DNA of 64,000 nucleotides from Proteles cristata cristata (lineage: Eukaryota > Chordata > Mammalia > Carnivora > Hyaenidae), in assembly GCA_017311185.1 (NCBI GenBank), contig JAESUZ010000980.1, positions 2,046,001-2,110,000 of the forward strand, read 5' to 3'. The translations under genes were made by a program, and so were the position numbers. Shown here piece after piece: positions 38,224 to 48,795 of this stretch. Within the stretch, counting starts at the first letter, position 1. Each line of letters opens with the position of its first letter. Below the pieces are notes generated by a model. That model did not search any database, had not been told where the DNA came from, and saw only the letters and a program-made list of their open reading frames with translations.

Positions 38224-38276
38224 TGGCACTTGGGTGGCTTAGTCCGTTGAGTGTCCAGCTTCGGCTCAGGTCATGA
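38224..38276 (+). mobile_element. CAN-SINE 5' fragment, plus
   Basis: Only the head remains: ggcacttgggtggcttagtcc followed by cagcttcggctcaggtcatg, then non-SINE sequence. Confidence 0.8.
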
Positions 38277-38279
38277 CTG

Positions 38280-39340
38280 CCCAGGCATCTGACTGCCTGG
38301 AAAAGGCAACTAAAGCGTTATTGCCTAAGGAATTCATTAAGTGTAAATATATGTATCTCCTACCTCCATCCATGTATGTAAATATGTATGTACTTATGTA
38401 TCTGTCTACTTAACTATTATGATCTATCCTTATTAATACAAAACAACAATGATTTAAATTATTTCCTTACCTTATTTTATTTTAGCCGTTCCACAATCTT
38501 GCAAGGTAACTAGGCCGTGGAAAAAGCATTGGGTTCACTGAGACACTTGAAAGATGGCTCTACTGTTTGTCATTGTGCAACCAAGAAATGGTGCAGGGAA
38601 TTCCACCCCCATCTTCTCTGTCCTCCTCTCTTACCTCCCTTTGCGGATTCTATTCCAGCATATTAGTTTATATTTGCTCCCTGAGGATATCAGGTACCTT
38701 TCCTCTGAGCTTTTGCAGTGGTTATTCCCGTTACCTGTAATGCTCTTCCCTCAGACATTTGTTTCATTCACCTCCCTCTAGCCTGTTCACATCCCACCTT
38801 CCTAGTGAGGCTTATCCTGTCCACCATTTAAATTGAACGCTGTGGTTCTGCCTGTAATGTCAATCCTCCATATGCTGCTTTATTCTCCATAACATTAGTC
38901 ACTGGCTAACCTATTAGATAATTTGCATGTTTGTATCTCTGCTCCCCTGCGCCTAGAATGTAGGCTCTACACAGACAAGAATTTTGCCTTTTTTAAGTCC
39001 AGTGGAGATCCAGCAAAAAAAGTCTAGGGTCAACCAGAACTGGGCAAAATTCTAACTTGTGTGATTTGATACTTTAGTGATTTAGATCAGAGCCGAGCCC
39101 GTTACTGAAGAAGATCTCTTCTACTGCATTTAAGCAGCACAATAAATTCAAACAAACTGAAATTTCCAGCAATTACAGAGCAGGTGTGTGCTCTTTCTCC
39201 CTTCGTTCCTCTAGGCACAAATCTATACTCCCTGGGTGATGAGGGAATGTGTAAGAATGACTGGATAAGTCTAAATCAAATATGAAGACATACAAGAAAA
39301 CATTTAAACATTTCTTAAAAAAAAATCATTGAGTAGTTTC
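38280..39340. other. Gene-free stretch
   Basis: No gene or classifiable repeat. Contains an old-repeat-like block ending 'ctacacagacaagaattttgcctttttt' near 38960. The 75-codon frame at 38554 overlaps this material. Confidence 0.4.
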
Positions 39341-39361
39341 CTTTGAAACACCAGGGGTTAT

Positions 39362-39579
39362 GGGGCGCCTGGGTAGCTTCGTCGGTTGAGCGTCTGACTT
39401 TCGCTTGGTTCATGATCTCGCGGTTCGTGGGTTCGAGTCCCGCGTCAGGCTCTGTGCTGACTTCCAGCTCAGAGCCTGGAGCCTGTTTCAGTCTGTGACT
39501 CCCTCTCTCTCTGACCCTCCCCTGCTCACGCTGTCTCTCTCTCTCCTAGAAATAAATAAAACATTAAAAAAAAAAAAAA
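39362..39579 (+). mobile_element. CAN-SINE (young), plus
   Basis: Head ggggcgcctgggtagcttcgtcgg, box-B GTGGGTTCGAGTCCC, CTCCTAGAAATAAATAAA tail. Target-site duplication GAAACACCAGGGGTTAT / GAAACATCAGGGATTAT. Confidence 0.96.
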
Positions 39580-39599
39580 GAAACATCAGGGATTATCTA

Positions 39600-40530
39600 G
39601 CCTCTACTAAGGTCAAAGCAGGGTAAGAGAAGAGCAAAAGACAGAGGGAGGAGGCAAGGGTGAGTCACCTCATCTCTCCCTCCTTTGTACCTTACTTCCT
39701 CCTGGACTGCCATCCCTTAAATTCAAAATGCAGACTGCAGAAGGCAGCGCATGCAGGTAGAACATGCAGCCACTTCCACATCCCAGTCACTGTGACATGG
39801 GAAATTCTGCATCCTTAAGTCTGGCTCAACCCATCACCACTCACAGAGGTTAATCCTTTCTCTACTGCTGAGTCAAAAAGACACATGAGTGAAGGCAGAT
39901 TAATAAGAACAAAGTTTAATACACATGTGTATAAGTACACAATGTGGGAAGGAATAAAGCCCACTGAGGCAAATAGGTTGGGGAAACCACTACAGACAGT
40001 AGTGTCCTACCGGTTCCAAGACCAGAGAAAACTGGCCAGGAGCTTGGGTCAGCCGTGTTCATGGTCACTCCAGGGATGGCATAGTTGGTAATTGATGCAA
40101 GTTTCTTCTATTTTCCACCATTGGAAATTCTTGAATCTGGTGTTGTTCTGGAGTAGTTCTACACTGGGGCTCATGCGCCCCTCGCCCTCCAAAACACACA
40201 CGTGCACAGAACCAACACAAAAATACACATGTGCACACAAGGTACACACTTGCTGTATGAAGAGATCAGGTTAAGTGTCACTTAAAGGGGTTGGCCCCTT
40301 TCTGGTGCAACAAAATCCATTTCCGGTTGTATTCAAATTACAGAGGAATATTTGATCCTTATTTGTTGAGATTCATGACGAGAGGAAGGAATTGTTTGGT
40401 GGCTCTGATGAAGCCCTAGGCAGGTTATGAAGGTGTTCTAGTCATGCTCAGAGCACAGGCACAGGTGACCAGGATAAACACAGTGCTTGCTCCTCCAGAG
40501 GAGTACCTGACTAGGGCGAGCCCAAGTTCT
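39600..40530. other. Region downstream of the POM121-like gene
   Basis: No second gene. On the minus strand this would hold the 3'UTR and 3' flank. I did not find an unambiguous polyadenylation signal. Confidence 0.4.
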
Positions 40531-40532
40531 GT

Positions 40533-40832
40533 TTAAAATGTCATGGTGGTATCCCCCATCGCACGACCTGCACTGTGCTTAGAAGGGACACATGCGCTGT
40601 GTGCGGATGAGGGACCGCAAGTGTATCCACTCATAGCAGGCGTGGGGTTCTTCCCCGGAGCACCACCTGTGTTAGGGGTAAGTGAGCTCCCAGTGTTCTT
40701 CGGAGGGGTGCTGACAGAGAGGCCTGCCATCATAGATGTGATAGTGTCTACATCTGCGATAGCTCCTGCTGGATCTGCCTTGGGTCCTCCACAATTATTC
40801 TTTTGGGACGCACGAGTACCAGGTCCTCCCAC
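40533..40832 (-). other. Out-of-frame extension with POM121-like composition
   Basis: A 99-codon frame in another phase overlaps the last ~28 codons of the main frame and runs about 215 bases past its stop. It is Gly/Ser/Thr/Pro-rich (STPPKNTGSSLTPNTGGAPG), like the body of the POM121-like protein. The main frame's last residues (RPKRIIVEDPRQIQQELSQM) are charged and unlike what precedes them. This suggests an indel near 40,800-40,840 moved the true tail out of frame. Confidence 0.45.
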
Positions 40833-42979
40833 TGTGACAATGACCTTGTCCCCTCCGTGTTTACTGACTGCTGGGCAGGTGGACCGCCATTACTGGGAAG
40901 GACTGTGGAACTACAAGTGGGTCCAAGCACAGAGTTAGTGCTGCCACTTGCCACTGCGACAGAGGCAGTGTGGGCTGGCAAGCTGCAGGGGATCTGTGGG
41001 GGGTGAACGCACACGTCTCTTGACATGCATGTCTTCTCCAACACAGTGGCTCTTCCACATGGAGCAATTTGTTTTTGTGTAGCTGGGTCCTGGGAGCACT
41101 TACCAGTGCCAGGAACAGCTGAGTCTCCATCTCTGGGAGGACCGTGGCCGTCTCCCACTGCTCCACCCCCTGCGTTGTTGACAGCTGGCCCCTTGCTGCT
41201 CAGATTAAAGGGGGAGGCTGCCTGATCTCCTGACCGGCACCTCTTCTCCCAGATGGCAACACATTCAGATGGGGGACTTTTTCTCTGCCTGGATGAGCGC
41301 CCAGTACACTTAAAGGTCATGGAGACTGTAGAGTGTCCACCTGTGGGCATGCTGCAGTCTCGGCCCACTGCTTCACTAATTGGATATATGGGTGGGCCCC
41401 CAGTGCCTGGATTTAAGGCAGAAGTAGCATGGTGTCCAAATGCTACCTGGGCCACAACAGTACTGCCACCGGGTGATGTCTTCTCAGATGCAGGAAGCAC
41501 TAGGTAAGGTGGCACATGGTTGTCCCAGGACACAGGGGAGGAATAGATGATGGAAGCCCAAGATGGAGATGTAGTGTCCATGGCTTCACTGTCAGAAGCT
41601 GAGTGACAGTTTGCAGGGAGCTTGCCTACTGGAGTGGAGGTGACACCAGAACCCCCAAGGGGCAAGCTAGTGGAAACTGCAACACCTGGTGGTGAAGATG
41701 GAGGAACAGATGGGATTGGGGGCCTGGCAGGTTGGTCAGCCAAGCCCGCTGGAGCAACAGGGACTTGCACAGTGTTCATGCTGGACGGGAGACAGTCAGC
41801 AGTCCCTGTTGCAAGTATGGAGAATGCAGGGGCAGGCAGAGGGTCCGAGCAGGCTGCTTTGATGTCTCTTCTGTCCCCCATGATGTTGTTCCTCTGACAT
41901 GTGGTATTCTTCACGGTGTCCAGGTTTTTGTCCAGAGCTATGCGAAGAAGCTTAGGAGGTGGGGGCAACTCCCCGCGGCCCCACAACAGTGGCTGTGGTG
42001 GTGGCAGCGGCAGAGAAGGTGGCATGGATCCCTTCCATTTGCAGGCCCTGCTGCTGGCAGCTACGGGGGGCAAAGAGCTCCTTGATGACGTGTCTGAAGC
42101 CTCCTTAGTCTGTTTCTCTTTCTTACTGACAGGCTGATGGTTTCCGCCCGACAATTCTTTGGTGGATGTCTCCTGCAGTGAGGGGCAGCATAGGGCTGGG
42201 TGGGAGAGCACGGCGGCATCTGTGTGAGGCACATCTCTGGCAGCGCCATGCGAGGTGGTGACTGCATGGCCGTCAGGGGAGGGGTGAATCTGATCCTGGT
42301 GGGTGTCCTTCCTCCGACTGTCTTCTGAAGGACCAGGACGGAGGTCCAAAGGCGCAGGGCTGCGCTGCCTGGAGCTAAGTTCACTGGCCTCCAGGGGACT
42401 AGATGTTAACTGTATATCCCCGCAGCTATGGGGGGCTCTGCTCCCACCATCCCGCCCTTTGGTCTCCACAGGTTCCCCCATCTTTCCTGTGGGCTCTTTT
42501 TGGGTCTTCTCCTCCCTCCCATTTGGGCACGAAAGTGGGAGGCCCCTGGATGGGACCGGCTCCGCAGCCCTCTCCCCAGTCTCTGATGGCAAACGCTGGA
42601 GTCGTAATTTGCGCCCTGGAGGAGGGATTCTGATGGCTCTGGAGTGCCCAAACATCATTGAATTACGAGACGATAGGACAGGTTTTTTCGGAGGGTTACT
42701 CCAGTTAACCAAGGGGAGAATGCCCGGAGTGGTCCATGCAGCCTGCGGGATGGGGTACCGCCTCCTCGGCTCGATATGAAAGGTGGCCGGTAAAGGCCTA
42801 CGTACCTGGTGGAAGGGCCTGCGCCCAGGGTGCAGGGCAGGTGAAGGAGCAGCGGGGTGGCCCCTGCGGGGTGGTGGATGGGGATCACGGGCAGGGCGGA
42901 CCAGGGCCCGATCCCGGCCAGGCAGGGGACGGCGGCGGCGGAGTGGGAGACGTAGACATTTACTAAGGAGATTGCCCAT
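40748..42979 (-). CDS. POM121-like protein, intronless (probably POM121L12)
   Basis: Single open frame of 743 codons, by far the longest in the window. It starts MGNLLSK, the earliest in-frame ATG, and a glycine-2/serine-6 pattern that fits N-myristoylation. An Arg/Pro-rich N-terminus follows. The POM121-family signature lies at residues 72-124 (RRRYPIPQ, SSRNSMMFG, RIPPPGRK). A proline block (SLPLPPPQP, LPPPPKL, then DKNLD) at 322-354 corresponds to the POM121 LPPPPxL...DLD segment. The remainder is Ser/Thr/Pro/Gly-rich. POM121 is a nuclear-pore membrane protein with C-terminal FG repeats. This relative has no membrane segment and only two isolated FG pairs, so a pore-scaffold role is doubtful. 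Intronless structure and isolation in gene-poor DNA favour POM121L12 over POM121L2, which lies in a gene-dense region in human, but the paralogue is not proven. The C-terminal frame may be shifted. Confidence 0.85.
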   Translation of the reverse strand: MGNLLSKCLRLPLRRRRPLPGRDRALVRPARDPHPPPRRGHPAAPSPALHPGRRPFHQVRRPLPATFHIEPRRRYPIPQAAWTTPGILPLVNWSNPPKKPVLSSRNSMMFGHSRAIRIPPPGRKLRLQRLPSETGERAAEPVPSRGLPLSCPNGREEKTQKEPTGKMGEPVETKGRDGGSRAPHSCGDIQLTSSPLEASELSSRQRSPAPLDLRPGPSEDSRRKDTHQDQIHPSPDGHAVTTSHGAARDVPHTDAAVLSHPALCCPSLQETSTKELSGGNHQPVSKKEKQTKEASDTSSRSSLPPVAASSRACKWKGSMPPSLPLPPPQPLLWGRGELPPPPKLLRIALDKNLDTVKNTTCQRNNIMGDRRDIKAACSDPLPAPAFSILATGTADCLPSSMNTVQVPVAPAGLADQPARPPIPSVPPSSPPGVAVSTSLPLGGSGVTSTPVGKLPANCHSASDSEAMDTTSPSWASIIYSSPVSWDNHVPPYLVLPASEKTSPGGSTVVAQVAFGHHATSALNPGTGGPPIYPISEAVGRDCSMPTGGHSTVSMTFKCTGRSSRQRKSPPSECVAIWEKRCRSGDQAASPFNLSSKGPAVNNAGGGAVGDGHGPPRDGDSAVPGTGKCSQDPATQKQIAPCGRATVLEKTCMSRDVCVHPPQIPCSLPAHTASVAVASGSTNSVLGPTCSSTVLPSNGGPPAQQSVNTEGTRSLSQWEDLVLVRPKRIIVEDPRQIQQELSQM

Positions 42980-43108
42980 AGTGAGCTGGCTGTGCGCCCA
43001 ATGTCGCGAGGTTGGAGTCTAGATCCCCTCCGGAGCTTCCCACTCCTCTTGAGGTCAAACACCCACTGAGCCTGAGCGGCCCAGCCTGGCCCTAGTGATG
43101 CATCCCTG

Positions 43109-43140
43109 GGACACGTCACAAAGGACATGTCACAAAGAAG
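43109..43140 (-). promoter_or_regulatory. Short tandem GTCACAAA repeat in the promoter
   Basis: ggacacGTCACAAA and ggacatGTCACAAA sit next to each other, an imperfect 14-15 base tandem. The first contains a CRE half-site (CGTCA). Functional meaning is inferred only. Confidence 0.4.
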
Positions 43141-43142
43141 GG

Positions 43143-43154
43143 CGCGCACGCGCA
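43143..43154. promoter_or_regulatory. NRF1-type binding site
   Basis: CGCGCACGCGCA is an exact match to the YGCGCAYGCGCR consensus, about 165 bases upstream of the ATG of the POM121-like gene. NRF1 sites are typical of CpG-rich promoters, including germ-line genes. Confidence 0.55.
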
Positions 43155-43649
43155 GTGCGGCAGGAGACCCCAGCACAGGGCTAAGAGGAAGCCCAGAACC
43201 CCGCCCCTTAGGCTCAGTGCCTGCGACTTCCGGTCGACAGTGGCTGTGTATAAGCTGCCTGCTGCCCTTGACCAGTGCACTCTTTGGCATGTGTGGATAA
43301 CCAGCAAGGCCACCGCGTGGGGACTGTAGGTGAGTGCCGTGGTTGTCAGACCCCTCAGCACCTTGGTGTGTGTCACCAGCCCTTCCCCCAAGAAAGACGA
43401 GTGCTGGGGGGCTCTCAAAGCTGCAAGGTAGTGGCCCGCTGCCCCTGGACCGTCTCTGCTTCCCTGCGAGGCTTCGAGCCAGCTGCATCTTCGCTGGGGC
43501 TGCCCAGGCTTTCAGCATCACCCTCCAGACGGCGGCAGTTTCCAAGCGGTCGCCAAACACTGACCTGACCGGATGCTGCGCCCCAAGACCTCACTTCCTG
43601 ACAGGCAGGTTCTTGCTTTCTTCCTTTTGAAGAATTTGGCAAAGCAGCA

Positions 43650-43760
43650 TTTATAATATAGACCGCTCCTCAGGTCACACAGGTGGTGGTGGTTTAGCTG
43701 GGATTCAAGCTCAGTGGAGTGACTCCCAGAGCTCTTACTCTGAACTGTGGTGCCTCCTTA
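43650..43760 (-). repeat. MIR tail
   Basis: 'cctcaggtcacacaggtggtgg', 'ctgggattcaagctcagtggagtgactcccagagctcttactctg', in antisense MIR order. Confidence 0.65.
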
Positions 43761-44654
43761 CCATATATGCATCACGTGTTATCATCTTTTCTTTTTCTTG
43801 TTCTTAGTTCTTAGGGTACTTAGCATGGTGCCATATTTACAGTGAGTACAGGCACCGCCCAGGACCAGGCCTTCCTTGAACAAAAGCTCAATTCATAAAA
43901 TAATCAGAGACCACAATGGGTTCTGGTCTCAGAAGATGTAGGTCGTGGACCACCAGTGGTAGGCATAGTACCATCCCACATTTGTAACTGAGCCTTGCAG
44001 CCCAGATTTTCTCTTTGGTCTATTCAGAAGAATCCAAATATGTAAGATTATATGTAAAGACTATATGTAAAAATAGAAGAGATTATATTCTAGATACGTT
44101 GTGGTCTCCCTGGAAGAAATTCACCTGTGGATTATTCCATATGGATTATAAGCCAGTTTCTCTGGCCTTCTAGGAATATGTCTGGTAAGGCATCTCACTA
44201 ATGTCCAGAAAGCAAGTATGTCATTTATTTTACATTAAGAGTGGACCAATGTATTGGATTAAATAAAAGTCAACACAATTTGGTAGTTGTGAGCATGCCA
44301 GCCAGGTTCATTCTTCACCTCACGTTGTTGGCACTTGGTCATTCTTATGACCAAGAGGGGAGAGATGCGTGAGTGTCTGGGAAGAGAAACACATATTATC
44401 ATCTAGGAGTTGGAAGCTTCAGCATGAGGAATAAGGTTTGAAAAATCTTGGCCTACATGTGGCTTTACCCAGTTTGAATCTCCTTTCTGTGGTTTACTTC
44501 ATTGAAGTGTTTTCTGGCTCACGTGACTGATGTTGCATGTCTGGGACATGACATGCATAAGTTTCAGAACCAAGAATCCTATAGATCAGCAAAAAATATA
44601 TAGTAAAAAATTTTGTATATAATATGTATTGTGTTATATATACATCTATAGACA
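43761..44654. other. Gene-free stretch
   Basis: No gene or classifiable repeat. Confidence 0.45.
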
Positions 44655-45464
44655 CAGTAAAATCCTGGATTGTGAAAAACTTGTTCTGCAAGTGTTCCGC
44701 AAGACGAGTAGACATTTCTGATTAATTTTAACTTGGTAAATGAGGGATGTCTTGCAATACAAGGACTCCATGATGCCAAACGTCACATGACAATTGAGCC
44801 AACTGTTCTCTCTCCCTCTATCTGTCTCTGTGAGTCTCTCTCTATTTCTCTGTGGAATTGTGGATGATCATCTCCCATGCTCCGAGGCTCTGTCTCAGGC
44901 CATGGTGTTTGGCAGGAATCAGTGATTTTTCAGAACACTGGAAGGTGTCCACAACTGGCACTGGTGTCATTTTTGTCACTTCAAAGCACCTATGAGCAGT
45001 TCTTTGCTTTTCCATACAAGAGTAAGCTCAGGAATGCTTTGCCTCATTCTAGGTCAGCTGCCTGCAGATATAGACCCTTTCCTCTGCTGCCTTATTGCCA
45101 GTTACATTACATAGAGCATATGACAAGAGCTTATTAATACTGTAGTGCAGTCAACATCTGTTAGCAATAATGACACTCATCCTACACAATAACCCTTCTC
45201 TCTTGTCTCCTTCACACCAGCCACAAAGGTTTTCAAAGTAAGTACAGATTAATTTGTTTATTTTTCTTTATAGTTTGTATTTTCTCTATTATTTTGTATT
45301 ATAGTGCAGTATTATAATGACTTTTTATGAATATTTTTGGGTTGTGGAACAGATCATCTGAGTTTCCATTATTTATTATAGGGAAGTTGGCTTTGATAGA
45401 CAAGTGCTTTGGATTACAAGCATGTTTCTGGAACAAATTATGCTCCTGAACCAAGTCTTTACTG
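44655..45464. mobile_element. DNA-transposon relic with terminal inverted repeats
   Basis: Left end CAGTAAAATCCTGGATTGTG and right end complementary to CAGTAAAGACTTGGTTCAGG. The inner blocks 'cttgttctgcaagtgttccgcaagacgagt' and 'gacaagtgctttggattacaagcatg' are typical of a widespread mammalian Tc1/mariner-type non-autonomous element. About 810 bp, no transposase frame. Confidence 0.7.
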
Positions 45465-46842
45465 TTTTTATTTTTTCATATTTAAAATAACACTGGGCAT
45501 AATTCATATATTACAAATTTAGCTTTGGTGCTCTAGTTATGAGAGCTTTTATAGTATGTTAGAGCAAATTTGAACTTCCATTCCCCACTACCTTGGGGGT
45601 TGGTAGGACACAAAAGGGTTTGCTCAGACCCTAATTCTGTTTGGAAAAAAAAAGGAGTAATATTATAAGCTCTTTCAAATCTCTTTAACAGCAAAAATGA
45701 TTTCCAGATATGACATTTAACCACAAGTCCTTTGATATAATTTGAGTTCTGTAAGGAACAGTTTCTTGGTGATGTTTGTTTGAACAGAAATAGCAAGCTT
45801 GTACAAATTTTGGGCACAGATTTTTTTATTAGAACTCTGAAAGAGGTGATGATGTCAGATGTAGTTGAAAACAATAAACGACAATCATATTATTTCCATT
45901 GTTTTACTTCCCAGGGAGGAAACATTAAGCATATGATGCGTATTGGGGCTTCAGGACAATCAAGGAGATTTGGGGAAGGATAGCCCAGAAAAATCTCCCT
46001 CTTGATTTCTCTTGTCAAATGGGAAGAGACAGATAGGTTGCTTTTTTGAAATATAGACCATTCTCTTACTTGCCCTTACAGACAAAACATATTAGATAGC
46101 AAGTGGTTATTCTGAGATAATTTGCTTAGCAGAAGCAAACATGTTGAGACAGAATTTGTTAAGATAAAATATTTTGATAAGAACTACAAATTATAGTTGC
46201 TAGGAAGATTCCTTCTCATTTGACAATTTATGAAGCAACAATCTCCAGTTATGGTACATGAAGCCATGGGTGTGTAGTCTTACATGGAGATGGTAGTAGT
46301 GACAATGAACCACAGCTGACACCCTGTGGTTCAGTACTCCCTCCCTTTTCCCTTGTCTTGCTCACCAATAATCTGTTGTAATTCCTACAGAGTTACTATG
46401 GAGGGAATACTGAGTGACCCATGGAATTTATTAAGTGAACTTTTTCCCCCCTAAAATAACTTTTGTCTCCTTGTTTTCAACCCCTCTTCTCTCATTTCTT
46501 GACTGATAAACAGGGCTCAACAGATGCAGACTGGCCTTGTGCAAACCCTTCTTTGGACAGTCTTTTCTTGATCATTCCATTCATCAGTCCTGCATTTCAC
46601 TTTTTGCCAAAATCTTTCTGTGGTTGAAGACTTCCACATTGTCTTGGCTTTGATTGGTATTGATTTTGGTATTTCGACACTTGTATTAAATATGGTTTCA
46701 GGAGGAACAGAAAGTAAATGTGTTTTTCTAGTCTGCCACCTTGAACTGAAAATATCTGTTGATTTTAGCATCTAACTTTCCCATATTAACAAAAAATCCA
46801 ACCTCAGCATTCACTTTCAACTTTTCTTGAAAATCACTAAGG
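45465..46842. other. Gene-free stretch
   Basis: AT-rich, no gene. Frames at 45533 (minus), 45780 (plus) and 46517 (minus) have no recognisable domain. Confidence 0.45.
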
Positions 46843-46847
46843 ATTTA

Positions 46848-46953
46848 GGATGTTGCCATTTCTAATGGGAAAATAATACATATCTTATGGAGTTGATTTG
46901 AGGACTAAATGAGGTAATGAACATAAAAATTATTTGTAAAGTTTAAAGTTGTC
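46848..46953 (+). repeat. MIR-like flank of L1-B, also present inside L1-A
   Basis: 'atatcttatggagttgatttgaggactaaatgaggtaatg' resembles the MIR 'gtgaggattaaatgagataatg' block. The same ~110 bases occur at 30677-30785, also directly preceding an L1 5' end. Confidence 0.75.
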
Positions 46954-47167
46954 GGGGCACCTAGGTGGCTTAGTCGGTTAAGCATCTGACTTTTGCTCAG
47001 GTCATGATCTCGCGGTTCGTGGGTTCGAGCCCCGCGTCGGGCTCTGTGCTGACTGCCAGCTCAGAGCCTGGAGCCTGTTTCAGTCTGTGACTCCCTCTCT
47101 CTCTGACCCTCCCCTGCTCACGCTGTCTCTCTCTCCTAGAAATAAATAAAATATATTTAAAAAAAAA
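46954..47167 (+). mobile_element. CAN-SINE (young) next to the L1-B 5' end, plus
   Basis: ggggcacctaggtggcttagtcgg head, box-B GTGGGTTCGAGCCCC, CTCCTAGAAATAAATAAA tail. Target-site duplication TAAAGTTGTC on both sides. The copy of this flank in L1-A (30786-30811) reads straight through, giving the empty site. Confidence 0.96.
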
Positions 47168-48795
47168 TAAAGTTGTCTAGGAAACTTGTGTGAGAGGCAA
47201 GATGGTGGAGAAGTAGGAAGCTCCATACTTCTAGCCCACCCACATCTTCAAACAAAGAAGGGCTAAAGCCATAGGATACTGAACCACAAGAGCCTGGGAG
47301 GAACAGAGACACAGTCCAATAAAAAGACAGACTCATAGATGCCTGATTGCAAACTGGGGAAGATAAAAATGGGCTGGGACCCAGAGTCATGGAGGGGAGG
47401 GAACACCCTCTGCTGAGAGCTGCAGTGAGATGAGGGGAAGAGAAAGAGTGGCTGAAACTGCTCATAGAACTGTCCCTGGAGAAGATAAAACCCTCGGCCC
47501 AGGACAGAGAGGGATCCTATCATCCCATCTCCAACCACAGGGCATTCGGAGAGGGTTCCTATCTCTAGCCGTGGCACTTTCTTAGGGCTGGGTGCCCAGG
47601 TCCCAGGCGGTGCCAGGAGAAACAGCTCCCCTACTCCCCCTACTCAATCCCCTGGTAGGAAGTGGCCCGGCCTGTGGGATTAAATTTCAGGTGGTATCAT
47701 TAAAGCACATGAACTAAGATCTGGAAAAGAGGTGGGGCTTGGGACATAGAATACGGACCACCTTGGCTACACCTGTGGCACAAGGAGATTGAACCAAAAG
47801 AGTGATTTGCAATGCTTGGTTCGAGAAAGAACTGGGGCGACACCAGTTTTCTCCACAAAACCACCAAGGTGGGGCCTCAGGGAGTGGTCTGTGGAACCAG
47901 CAGTGGAAAGGAGATCTGCTACACCAAACCGTGCCCATTTGCACTGGACATATGCTTATTTTTTTTTTTTTAACCAGAGGCTGGGCAAGACCAACATTGA
48001 TGCATTGCCCTGATTAACCGTAGATCAATTCTATCTATTCAAATCCATGTTATCTTATCTCATTCTTATCCCTCTCCTCCACTGGACTGGGCACTCTGGC
48101 CATTGATTTGCTTAAACAGTCGCATTTAATCCATTCTCTTGATGCATGTTCTACACCTCTGTCATTAATGTCCTTTCTCTCTCTCTCTCTGGAATAAGCA
48201 GACTATATAGTTTCTTCGGGTAACGTTATCTTCACTTCTTTCTCCTCACCTCCTACCACAGTCTCCTCTTTCTCTTTCTGAATTTAGCCTTTTCGTGTGT
48301 CTGCCTGGTCAATGTTCAATTTCGCTTTCTCCCCACCCCTGTCATTTCTCTCTTTGTATATGCTCTTCCATCAGCACTGCCTCCACCCTGCTCTTTACTT
48401 GTAGCTGGGATTTCTGGTTTTATGCTTTTAGGCTGCCCTTTGTCTTTTCTTGCTGTTATTGTTGTTGTTTTTCCCCTTTCGTTTTGCTTGTTAGATTTGC
48501 CTGTGCGTTTGTGTACTTTTGTTCCCTGTGTGTTTGTCTGTCTGCTTTCCTTTTCAGGGCTACCTCAAGAAACAAGCCAAAGTACACATGGTGGAGAGTC
48601 CCAAATATCACTACGAGTAGGGAAATAAAATAACCTAAGGCACAATAAGAGAGACCACGGGACACCGTTAAAAGAACACTTCCTGAATGGACAGGCCCTG
48701 GACAGCCAATGAACCTCCTTTAGTATAGCAGAACTCACAGGTGCAGAGCACATAACAAGCTTTTAAAACTTACAAGAGACAGGAAGCTAGCCAAA

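Larger units (their letters stand above)
42760..43560 (-). promoter_or_regulatory. CpG-rich 5' region of the POM121-like gene
   Basis: CpG dinucleotides are dense from the N-terminal codons to about 600 bases upstream, in contrast to AT-rich surroundings. No TATA box is obvious. Open frames on both strands here (for example 301 codons on the minus strand, 42655-43560) are a by-product of the GC content. A CpG-rich start with no upstream exon visible fits a single-exon gene transcribed from here. Confidence 0.5.

Noticed and set aside
40543..42779. Several plus-strand frames (up to 158 codons) opposite the POM121-like gene
   Set aside because: Antisense shadows of a proline/serine-rich, GC-rich coding sequence. 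No recognisable protein.
42655..43560. 301-codon minus-strand frame overlapping the start of the POM121-like gene
   Set aside because: It is in a different phase, spans the CpG-rich promoter and N-terminal coding sequence, has no domain, and is explained by few stop codons in GC-rich DNA.
48422..48633. Hydrophobic frames resembling small membrane proteins (also 29448-29654)
   Set aside because: They lie in the L1 5'UTR just before ORF1, are present in both L1-A and L1-B, and have no independent support.
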